The notes under the pieces are model-generated. The model saw only the letters and a list, made by a program, of their open reading frames with translations, made no database searches and had not been told where the DNA came from. A stretch of 64,000 nt of DNA from Stropharia rugosoannulata (taxonomy: Eukaryota > Basidiomycota > Agaricomycetes > Agaricales > Strophariaceae): the NCBI GenBank assembly GCA_028532985.1, contig JANCIK010000004.1:372001-436000 (forward strand). The letters run 5' to 3'. The translations under genes and the position numbers were made by a program. Shown one piece after another: positions 43,645-52,602 of this stretch. The first letter of the stretch is position 1. Each line of letters begins with the position of its first letter.

Positions 43645-45042
43645 TTAATCGAGGTCGTCGTATAGCGCCCTGCGGGTCAACACATATTCGCGCCTGCCCA
43701 TTTGCGGCGCCTGACCATCAGCAGGAGGAGCTCCGGCGTCACCATGGGGGTGGTGGTGGTAGTGGTGACCTTCCGACCATGCATTGAGATGGGCCATACC
43801 GAAGTTTGGTTCGCGCGCAGCGAGCTCATCGTACTCGCGCCTGCCCATTTGCGGCGCTTGACTGTCAGCCGGAGCTCCGGCGTCACCATGGGGGTGGTGG
43901 TGGTAGTGGTGACCCTCCGACCATGCCTCGAGGTGAGCCGCGCCAAAGTTCGGTTCACGCGCAGCAAGCGAAACATATTCGCGCCTGCCCATTTGCGGCG
44001 CTTGACCGTCAGTCGGAGGAGCCCCAGCGTCACCATGGGGATGGTGGTGGTAGTGGTGACCTTCCGACCATGCATTGAGATGGGCCATACCGAAGTTTGG
44101 TTCGCGCGCAGCGAGCTCATCGTACTCGCGCCTGCCCATTTGCGGCGCTTGACTGTCAGCCGGAGCTCCGGCGTCACCATGGGGGTGGTGGTGGTAGTGG
44201 TGACCCTCCGACCATGCCTCGAGGTGAGCCGCGCCAAAGTTCGGTTCACGCGCAGCAAGCGAAACATATTCGCGCCTGCCCATTTGCGGCGCTTGACCAT
44301 CAGTCGGAGGAGCTCCAGCGTCGCCATGGGGGTGGTGGTGGTAGTGGTGGCCCGTTGACCATGCCTCGAGGTGAGCTGCGCCGAAGTTTGGTTCGCGCGC
44401 TGCGAGGTCACCGTACTCGCGTCTGCCCATGGGAGGCCCCTGTGAGTCCGAGGGAGGCACCGGAGGCGCCTGGCCGAGCTGGCTCTGCTGCGTGATCGGT
44501 GGCTGCTGGTTCTGATCGTAGCCCTGGTGGTGGTGGTGGTGGTAGTGGTGGCCGTGAACCCACGCATCCATATGGTCATACCCTAGAGCGCGCGCTTCAA
44601 GACGGTCCTCGGCTAGCTCGCGACGGGAAGGTGGCGAGACCGGAGAGGTATCCGCAGTAGTTCTGCGAGTAAAATGAAAACATCAGAACAATGTATTGTT
44701 GAGAATAATTCAATTGTACTTACGCAGTGCCACCGCCAGCACCACCTGACACGGGCGTGGCATCCGGAGTCGTAGCGCCCGGACCACCTTGTGTCTGCTG
44801 GTGGTGAGGGTGATGGTGGTGGTGGTGGTGATGGTGATGGTGGTGGGGAGGCACTGGGGCAGCTTGGACATCAACAGGAGGGTCGCGCGCTTCACTAAGG
44901 ACGACCGTCAATTAACCGCTCATTAAGGGAAAGCCAGTACGTACAGCTGAACGCTCGAAGAACTGAGCACAGGGGCAGCAAAGACCGGAGCTACAGCAGC
45001 GGCAGCTAGGAAAACAGAAGCGGCAGTCTTGATTTGAACCAT
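43645..45042 (-). CDS. Secreted His-rich tandem-repeat precursor with Kex2-type sites
   Basis: Three exons join: 44945-45042, 44724-44894 and 43645-44662, giving 428 aa. Residues 1-22 form a signal peptide (MVQIKTAASVFLAAAAVAPV, cleavage near FAA|PV). A linker with a run of 12 His follows. From about residue 95 to the end the protein is built of units of about 48 residues. Each unit contains AAREPNFG, AHLEAWSEG or AHLNAWSEG, the cluster HHYHHHPHGDAGAP, and QAPQMGRREY. Five full units and one diverged first unit are present. The dibasic RR before EY recurs after every unit, as expected for cleavage by the Golgi protease Kex2. The likely products are six or so His-rich peptides of about 48 residues. 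The architecture fits fungal kexin-processed repeat proteins, whose products include pheromones, surface-active repellents and cyclic RiPPs. No modifying enzyme is seen next to it. Metal binding by the His clusters is inference. Confidence 0.85.
43670..44560 (-). repeat. Tandem coding repeat, unit about 145 bp, higher-order unit about 291 bp
   Basis: Units alternate between two types (VSLAAREPNFGAAHLEAWSEG and DELAAREPNFGMAHLNAWSEG, here split by their differing residues). An A+B pair of about 291 bp occurs twice with almost identical nucleotides. This points to recent duplication or gene conversion of pairs. The outermost unit (44420-44560) has diverged. Confidence 0.85.
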
Positions 45043-45795
45043 GATTATTTGGATTTTATATTCTTTAACAAATTAGATGTTGCAGTGGATGTGCTTCTGC
45101 GTCAACGCAAGAATCGGTGTACGTGAGGATGAGACCAGCTCAGCTGGGGAAATAGGAAGGTGTTGCATCCTCCTTTTATATGGGCGGCTCGTGTCCCCAA
45201 TAAGAGCCGAATTTGTGCCAGGGGGGTCGCGAGTGAACTCGAAACCCGAAATAACTTGATCTATCTTGATGACAAATGATATGCATCAAATTGCCATGCA
45301 AACTTACGGTAAAGTGTACTTACAGAGTAAGGTTTCAAATTTCATCGCCCATCAACCTGTTACACACAATCCAAGGCTATCCAAAAAAACCACATCACTC
45401 CCTATTTTAGACACAAGGGCTCGGGTTTCCAGTGGGGTTTAGCAACGTACACTCCCAAGCTCTTGGTCGAGTATGATTGTGCTGTCACTCAGCATCATAC
45501 AGTTCCCTAAGGCATTGTATTCTTCCTGGCGTAGTACTTTCTGACCTTCTGACAGCTTCTGACCTGCGTGAAAAGTTTGTACAGTCGGCAATCGGATAAG
45601 TTCACTTGTGGGCATGTGTACGTTCGATCGCATTTGGGGTCCTGATAAAACATACACTGATTCAAAGCATGACGTGGTAAGTATAAAGTCAAGTACAAAC
45701 ATTTTCAGGTGTTACACAAGCATATAAATCACAACGGCCGCCTAGACGAACCCGCAAAGCAATGCTATAGATAAGAAAATAGATAATTAAGGTGC
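45043..45795. other. Upstream region of the His-rich precursor gene
   Basis: A minus-strand TATATAAAAGG-like word at 45172-45182 lies about 130 bp before the ATG and may be the TATA box. No gene is seen. A minus frame of 87 codons at 45439-45702 is not recognisable. Confidence 0.4.
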
Positions 45796-46967
45796 TCATT
45801 CGTCTCCAGATGGTTTGCTTTTGTTTTTGCTGCCCTTGGGTCTTCCTCGAGGCCTTTTTGCCTGCCCATCGGCACCTGAAGAACTGGTAGGGGCTGAGCG
45901 CTTATTGGTTGCGCTGGTCGCACTAACCGATGCACTTCGTGATGGACCTGCAACGACTGCAGACTGGCTCTCATTTCCGCTCAGTCTTCTCTCATTCAGG
46001 TACCTAAAAGCGGTTAATCAGCTCGGACTCATATTACTTTCAACACTGCCAGACATACTGTGATGTTTTTTCTTCTAATGTACTTTGCAAACTCGGCAAT
46101 GGTGGCTGGCCTAACTCCTTTCGGAGTCTGTCGACATCTGCCTTTGCAACCGCATAGTCTGTTTCCGTCAATTGTGTGATCTTTGCCCGCGTCTCGCGAC
46201 ATCTACATAGGAGGACCCGGGTAAACAAATAGCATGGAAGGAGAGAACATCAGAGATAATCTCACTCTTTCTCCAATGATGACTCCATTATGTCCACCTG
46301 GGGAATAGTTCAATATCCCTTCAGTGAAGCCATAGACATGGTGAGTACCTTGTCCCTATCTTCATTTACCTAAGGACTGCATTAAAATTACGCGGATAGA
46401 ACGAGAGATCATAACTTACTTCTCGTAGGCAGTTAAGTAGCCGAGTCCGTTCACTTTCAAGTCTGACAGAATATGTGGTCACGACTCGCTGCGTCTGTTC
46501 AAGGAAAGCGAGGCAAACGCACTTGTTCTTCTGCTCACGGAGGTCTTGGATAGCCTTGCCCTTCTGCTCCAGCGATGCATGGGCAGATAGAATATGGGCC
46601 GTATGTAATTGCAATGTCAGTGCATGCTTTCTGAGATTTAAAGATTCAAGGTAAGTCGACATCATTCCCAGTAAACGTAGGATTGGGATGCATACTTCAG
46701 TTCGGCTGTCTTTGCTAGATGAACGAGGTCCTTTGTCCAATCTCCCTTTGTGACCACTGGTGTGGAAGTAGATCCGCTGGCCTGCGCCGGCTGGGTGCTT
46801 GCTGACGGCTGTGGGGTCTGCTGAACTGACTGGGGCGCTTGTTCCGCAGGCTTGCGCTGAGTGTCTTTAGGAGCCACATACGTGACAGCGACTTGAGGAG
46901 GGACATTTGGTTGGTAATGTACGTACTGGGTTTGTTGGGGATGATGATGTTGGACAGGCTGCGACAT
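45796..46967 (-). CDS. Coiled-coil protein with C-terminal AT-hook
   Basis: The family is not recognised. Seven exons join in phase: 46696-46967, 46523-46630, 46420-46462, 46349-46369 (21 nt), 46266-46297, 46059-46202 and 45796-46003, giving 275 aa. The N-terminus is Gln/Pro-rich (MSQPVQHHHPQQTQYVHYQP). The middle, from about residue 90 to 195, is a long helix with heptads and charged faces (LEQKGKAIQDLREQKNK, LESERTRLLNCLREVNEDRD, SLEKECRETRAKITQL). The tail is Ser/Thr-rich and ends with an AT-hook (KR-PRGRP-KGSKNKSK), a minor-groove DNA-binding motif. A nuclear role is therefore likely. The in-frame intron 46463-46522 (60 nt) is inferred because removing it restores the heptads. If it is retained, the protein is 295 aa. 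Confidence 0.75.
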
Positions 46968-47287
46968 TTTTGGCTCGTATGATAGATTGGTCGTTATCCT
47001 CGCGATCGAGGTCCTTGGGGTCTTGCAAATTCAATCTTTCCAACTTTTCCAACACAAAGTGGCAGGAGGGCTACTTATTGTCGCGTGTTTGGCAACTATT
47101 TCCATTTCAGTCCATTAACTCCAGGCGACTTGAAAGCAACCCCAAAGTTGCTCCAAAGCCACCACGACGCCGAATCGCAGCATTACAATATTCATAGTAC
47201 TCTATAAGCTCTGTTATTGAATGTATCCGCCGAAGCACCGCATTGACAGAGCATATATTATATGTCCATACTCCATCGTATCAAATA
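46968..47287. other. Short intergenic gap
   Basis: This gap of about 320 bp separates two co-oriented minus-strand genes. It should hold the promoter of the coiled-coil gene and the 3' end of the DUF4139 gene. Nothing else is seen. Confidence 0.4.
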
Positions 47288-49471
47288 TTAGATGTTATCC
47301 ACCCGCACACCCTCCGGAAAGGATATGTCATATTTAAGGACAAGCGTAACGGTCTCCTGCGGAAGCAGCTTCGATATAACCCAACGTACCATTCCATCCT
47401 TTCCTACCATGTCGCGATCGGAATGAGGATTTTCGGTACGGTTCCACTCGGCGAGGTTGGTGGCTGACACATACACCCGAGGCATGTCTGTTTCTTTCCC
47501 TTTGCCAGATCGGCTGCTGAGCGATATATTTCGTCGCCGAGGCTCCGTTCCTGATGGAAGGGGCAATGCAGGATTAAGCAACTTCACAGTGATACGACTA
47601 TCCCCTGACACTGGGATGCAATGGACAACTTTGAGGTTTGAAACTGCGACAGACTTGGTGTTAAGAATGGAAATCCTCTGAGTAAACGTTTCGGTTGTGC
47701 TCTTCTTATAAAAGCCAGAAGAAGAGGCTTTGTACTCTCTCGGGTGATATGTAACGCGGAGGGATGGGTCTATCCTGTGAAAATTGGTCAGTCAGGCAGC
47801 GAAATCAGTTTGAATAATATAATACCCTAATGCACAGTCAAATGCCTCCTTGGGGCTAACAGAGGGCAGATGAGTCGTCGCAACAAAGCTCCCGTCAATG
47901 TAAACATGAGCAGGCCCAGGAATGAATGTATAATCGGAGTCGTTTGTGATTTTTGCCTAATAACATATAAGTAGTAAGTAAGTGGCCGTTAATCAAGTGT
48001 TTAAATTTAAAAATGCTTTAGCACACCTGCATATAAACCTGTGCACTAGTTTGTGGAACACACTGCCATAGTAGAGGAGCCTTGAACTCAAACTTCGATA
48101 TTGTAATTTTATGCTGTTGAGCATCGCTGGGCACGGTTATATATCCAGGAACACGGAACGTTGCTGTAACAGCACCCTTTTTCGCGACTACAACAGTTTT
48201 ATGCTGCATCACCGGAGCCATACACCATGCAGGTTTTGCGTGTTTCTCGGACCAGCTGGCGGTGGAGCCACTCGAGATACTTGCGCTATCATCTTTCAGT
48301 GGTACTACACCGGGGAGAATTTCTGCTCGGTCTGTGAACTGTGCAGGTCCTGGCGCCGGTGGGATGAATAATCCACCCTCATTGTGGTCCCACCCTAACT
48401 GGTTATATACCGGGATGGGAGGCCGAGGTATCACTTCCCCAATCTTCCATGACCATAGAGGAGGAGCAGACAAACCGTATGTCGGTGTCGAGGTTTCCAG
48501 TGTCAGAGGAACGTTGTCCCAACTCTATTGGTTCATAAAATCAATAGATCGACTGAGTTCGAGCGAATTACAACCCACTTCCCCCGTGTTCTGCATGATG
48601 GATGCCTTATACACTATAGTAATTGCGTTATCCCCTTGCGACTGCGTATCTGCTCGAATGTCATATGTCGCATACCAGTCGGCGTTGCCAACCACTATGT
48701 ACATAGATCAGCGATACTTAAATACACCGTGAGCTTGCACACTTACCGTATTTGATGTAAAACTCCATTTCTTCGCTGATCTTGGCTTGAATAAGCACCT
48801 TGACTTGTCGCTGGAGAATGTCGCTATCCAATGAACTGGCTTTAAGCTTTTTGATGTTAAGTGACATGTCTCTGAGCTCTTCTTCGAGGTTGAGGATATC
48901 ACGGTCTAATTTGCGAGCAAGGCCTCGATGGCTGGAGACCATGTCCTCGAGCTTATAGAAGTCGGCCTCCGTTGACGTCTTAAGAAGGGAATCCAAATGA
49001 ACATCCACGCCCTCTCGAGCATGCCTGACACTATCAAGCTCCTTTTCCAACTCTTGACTTCTACGTTTCAAAATACTCTCTGAGGAGGACTGTTCGGTAG
49101 ACACTCCTTTTTCTCTAAGAGTCCGAGATATAACGACGTCATTTATAAACGCGTGTCCTCGCCCTTCGACACTGGTACATAATTAGGTTAGCTGATAGTG
49201 AGTGACAAGCCACAAACAATCGGTGAAGTTACCGAATAGAGTCCTTCAGCAGTTCAAGTGGTAATCGTTGGATCAAAACTTCGTTTTGCCCATCCTTTAA
49301 AGCAATCCGGAAGTGTCTTGTAACCTCTGCATAGCCCGAGTACAGAGAGACATGGCTGATCTTGCTGGCCTGATATGCGTTCAGGGTAAGAGTCGTAGCG
49401 TCGCCGTCTGTCATAGCTGTAAAGCGCGAGGTCGCAGGAAAGCTAAACTTGCATAAAGTGCTCTTTTGCAT
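47288..49471 (-). CDS. DUF4140/DUF4139 family protein
   Basis: Six exons join in phase: 49233-49471, 48747-49171, 48579-48694, 48027-48524, 47826-47956 and 47288-47774, giving 631 aa. If translation begins at the in-frame ATG at 49414 (MTDGDATTLTLNAYQASKIS) it is 612 aa, which may be the better start. The N-terminal domain (SHVSLYSGYAEVTRHFRIAL, LLKDSIRVEGRGHAFINDVV) fits DUF4140. A long coiled coil follows (about residues 110-210). The second half fits DUF4139: WYATYDIRADTQSQGDNAI, then YKASIMQNTGESWDNVPL, the Pro-rich insert, and QVYMQAKITNDSDYTFIPGP. The ending is LPQETVTLVLKYDISFPEGV, with a terminal beta strand. The family occurs in bacteria and fungi and has no established biochemical function. 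No membrane segment is seen. Confidence 0.88.
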
Positions 49472-50549
49472 CGCCTTTTAATGAAGATGACACTACCTCG
49501 GGATTGTCGCATGTGACCCGCATTCTTCAATTGAAGGGAAACATTGGTGTGCAAGTGTCCTAACGGGTTATTAAAAGAGTTGACAATCGGCATATACTGT
49601 TCCCAGTTAAGAAAGAGGTTCAGCCAAAAAAAATATTTGCGAAGAATTACTTTGAAAAACAGGGTCCAATAGAGTAAGATGGAGTACCGAATGCCATGCC
49701 TAGAAGTGATAAAACGTCGATCCGCCCATATTAGATTGCAAGAGAGAATGCAACTACAAGAAGGTTCGGAAATAAACCTTGAGGGAGTCTTCACCAGCCG
49801 ATTTGCTAAGTCGTGGTCAAGAAGACGTGAGTGGTTCTAAGAACTAGCATACTAGTGACTTGTTTCGCTTGAAATACAGACTTAAGTGAGTCAAGGTACG
49901 TCAGGATACGACATAGATTGATGCCGACATAGCTTGATGCAGAGAATTATATATATGTATAGCACAGCATCGAAGTCGTAACTCTTGCGAGGATTTGCAA
50001 CGAGAGTAAGTTCAACGCATCGACCATGAACGGAGCATTTATTTCACGAGCAATGGAAGATCGTATGCCTTGGGGCAGGGAGTAGTCGGTGAGAGCGAGG
50101 ACATGGATACCATTCGCAGAGACTGGATGCTGCCAACCAATTATTGTGTTGATTGTACCGCGTGAGTTGCCAGAGAGCAAGGTGTGAAAGGTTGGTGAAA
50201 GGTGTGAATCGCCCCCCGCAAACGCCATCAAACGATGCCGCGGCGAGCCGAGTCGCTGTCATCAACGTCATCAGCAAGCATCACCGTGCTTCATTTACTG
50301 CCTCTTACACCCTTGGATGAAGACTGCAGGACCAGTGGAAATTTCATGGCTATAGCCTGATACACATTGGAACCAACTGTTACTCGCTTGGAATCTCATT
50401 TGTGAGAGAGAATCATTATTCGGAGTTGATTCGGAGTACCACCGGGCCCCCAGTGTGGCAGAATTGCTTGTGCGCCCAATTTGCGCCGCATAAGTGCACG
50501 CTTCCTGCTGTCTAATTCCTCGATATTCAACGCAAGCATTCTGGGCATA
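49472..50549. other. Intergenic, nothing certain
   Basis: A minus frame at 49947-50231 (94 codons) and another at 50396-50683 overlap the Alg14 region or stand alone. Neither resembles a known protein. The segment should include the divergent promoters of the DUF4139 and Alg14 genes. Confidence 0.4.
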
Positions 50550-51425
50550 ATGCTGAACTCGAAAAGTTCAATTATACCTCTTCTTGCAATCGCTTCTCTG
50601 GCGTTTTCGGTTGTCTTGCGCATATACTCGATCCTTCCTCGCCAGTACGGTCGCGTCAAAAGATTTAGAAAGAAGTCAAGCACCTTTTCTGTAGCCGTCT
50701 TCCTTGGATCAGGTAGATCAAGAAGACCTTTTTATGGTTGAGGTTAACAATTCAAACAGGTGGTCATACAACCGAGGCGCTAACCATGGTTTCTGCACTT
50801 GATCCCAAAATATTCGTCCGAAGAAAGTACCTCGTCAGCGAGGGCGATACTCTCAGCATACAGAAAGCTCTAGAATACGAGGCTAAGCTTGGTTCGACGG
50901 CTAGTAATGTATGTACCTTACTGTAAGATTATCCTTGTGCCTTGACTGACGGTTTGTTGTGCAGTATGAACTCTTCATTATCCCTCGTGCCAGGAAAGTG
51001 CGGCAAGCGTTGGTGACCACACCCCTTGGTGCCTTAAAGTCATTGCTGGCTTGTATTCGCCACATTACCCTCAGACACGAAAATTTTGCAGATGTATTAA
51101 TTTTGAACGGGCCCGGGACATCGTTCATATTATGCGTTGCTGTTTACATTAATAGGGTATGTGATTTTTAACTGAAAATTGGGGTAATTTACAAAGACAT
51201 CTGTCCCTAGTTTCTCGGTTTACCTTCACCATTGATCATCTACGTCGAAACATTTGCTCGTGTCTATTCACTCTCACTCTCAGGAAGATTGATACGGCCA
51301 TTAGCAGATCGGTTAGTCCGCAGAACATTCCTTGCGACATATGTTGAAACTCTGGCCACAGTTTTGTACATCAATGGCCTACCGCAGGTCAAGGAATGCT
51401 GAGCAGCAAACATTGGGTTGTTTAG
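50550..51425 (+). CDS. alg14: Alg14, UDP-GlcNAc transferase membrane anchor subunit
   Basis: Alg14 anchors Alg13 at the cytosolic face of the ER. The pair adds the second GlcNAc to the dolichol-linked precursor for N-glycosylation. Five exons join: 50550-50712, 50760-50908, 50965-51156, 51211-51311 and 51362-51425, giving 222 aa, a normal length. A membrane helix lies at about residues 10-31 (IIPLLAIASLAFSVVLRIYS). Then come VFLGSGGHTTEALTMVSALD, RKYLVSEGDTLS and IPRARKVRQALVTTPLGALK. The donor-site region ADVLILNGPGTSFILCVAVY is followed by LGLPSPLIIYVETFARV and SLSLSGRLIRPLADRFVHQW. The start was chosen as the ATG that places the helix at the N-terminus. The gene converges on U2AF35 with only about 120 bp between the stop codons. 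Confidence 0.94.
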
Positions 51426-51546
51426 ACGCGCATTGCTTCCAACGATACTGATTTGCGTAAAGTTGTCGAATACATACAAAAATCACAGGTGAATAAAAAG
51501 AGTAAGAGATAGAATAACGCAATTTTGGGTATTATCAAGGAAGTGA

Positions 51547-52441
51547 TTACTTCCTTGTCCAGCGGTCCTCTCCAGCATTTCCTCCACGTCTGGGAGGACT
51601 GGCGCTCCGACCTCTGCCACCTTCTCTCTTGCTGGGTTCCCATCCCCCTCCAGTTTCGGTCTTCGGGGGATTGAGACGACGTTCTAGTCTTTGACCATGA
51701 CGGAGGGAAGATACGAGATCCTTGGAAGCGAGACGTAGATGCATGAAGTTGCAGAAACCGCCACGATTACATTCGCCATTCTCATTCTGACGGCAGCATG
51801 CTTCGCGGAAGTCTGTCACTGGAGAGAGTTCGGCATAAAGAGGTCGGCCTATGATGGCTATTAAACGAGGAGATGGTACAGAGAAGTTTATACACGTACC
51901 TGCATACCAGCGCTCGTTGCAACTGTCCACAGCAGCTTGTGCTTCCGTCTCCCACTCGTAACGCGCGTAGACATTGCCAATCAAATGATCGCCAACGTTG
52001 TCGCAGACCTATGCAGGTTAGGTGTGTTTGACTATAAGGGAACGACGGTACTTACATGGAGCTCAAGAAGATGACCAAACTTCGCGAGTTCACAGTAGAG
52101 ATCTTCATAAACGGCGTCAAAACCTTCTTGAAGCTCTTTTTCGGTGAGCTTGCATACAGGGTCATGAGATGGGTTGTGGTACACGTTCGGAAGCAAGATG
52201 GTTTGCGAAAAGGGAGGCTTGATATGCTTCCTCGAGCACCGGTCACCGTGGCGGCAGGCGCCAATCTGGAAAAATATGAGCAAAAAAACACATAGCTTCC
52301 GAAGATTTGGCACTTACTTTGTAGTAAAACGAACAGTTGACTCTGTCTTGTTCTGTACCGAAGATATTTGCCTGTAAGTAAATGTGATTAGTGTTCGGCG
52401 TGGGTGTTAATATGATTTAGACGTACCAAATGCGAGGCCAT
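51547..52441 (-). CDS. U2AF small subunit (U2AF35)
   Basis: U2AF35 pairs with U2AF65 and reads the AG at the 3' splice site during early spliceosome assembly in the nucleus. Five exons join: 52427-52441 (15 nt), 52318-52371, 52056-52265, 51900-52008 and 51547-51848, giving 229 aa. MASHLANIFGTEQDRVNCSF opens the protein. Zinc finger 1 is [20 protein letters not shown]. The U2AF-homology RRM follows (about residues 45-150: YEDLYCELAKFGHLLELHVC, DHLIGNVYARYEWETEAQAA, GRPLYAELSPVTDF). Zinc finger 2 is ACCRQNENGECNRGGFCNFM, and the tail is rich in Arg, Gly and Ser. All parts of the family are present. It is divergent from Upf1 across 161 bp. Confidence 0.95.
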
Positions 52442-52602
52442 TGTGAAGTATTCGATGTGAGATGGTGATGGTTTCTGGAAAAGACTGGAGACTCTGCGTT
52501 TGCTGTCGTCGTGGGTTATGGATGGCGCGCAACAACGTGACTCAGCGTTACCGACTTTGGAAGTTGGACTCAGCATTGTCGACCTTCCCTTCCACCACCA
52601 CC
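52442..52602. promoter_or_regulatory. Shared bidirectional promoter, U2AF35 / Upf1
   Basis: Only 161 bp separate the two start codons, which face away from each other. Both 5' UTRs and both promoters must fit here, or overlap the first exons. No clear TATA is seen. A CCACCACCACC stretch precedes the Upf1 ATG. Confidence 0.7.

Noticed and set aside
43702..44358. Plus-strand repeat frame of 218 codons over the His-rich gene
   Set aside because: The minus frame has a signal peptide, correct introns and Kex2 sites. The plus frame is only its complement, open because of the repeat.
43669..44561. Regularly spaced repeats that might suggest a CRISPR array
   Set aside because: The repeats are in-frame coding units in a eukaryotic gene with no unique spacers.
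45439..45702. Minus frame of 87 codons upstream of the coiled-coil gene
   Set aside because: No motif, no splice support and no family; it is within the size expected by chance.
52056..52295. Plus-strand small frame over U2AF35
   Set aside because: It is the complement of exon 3 of the well-supported U2AF35 gene.
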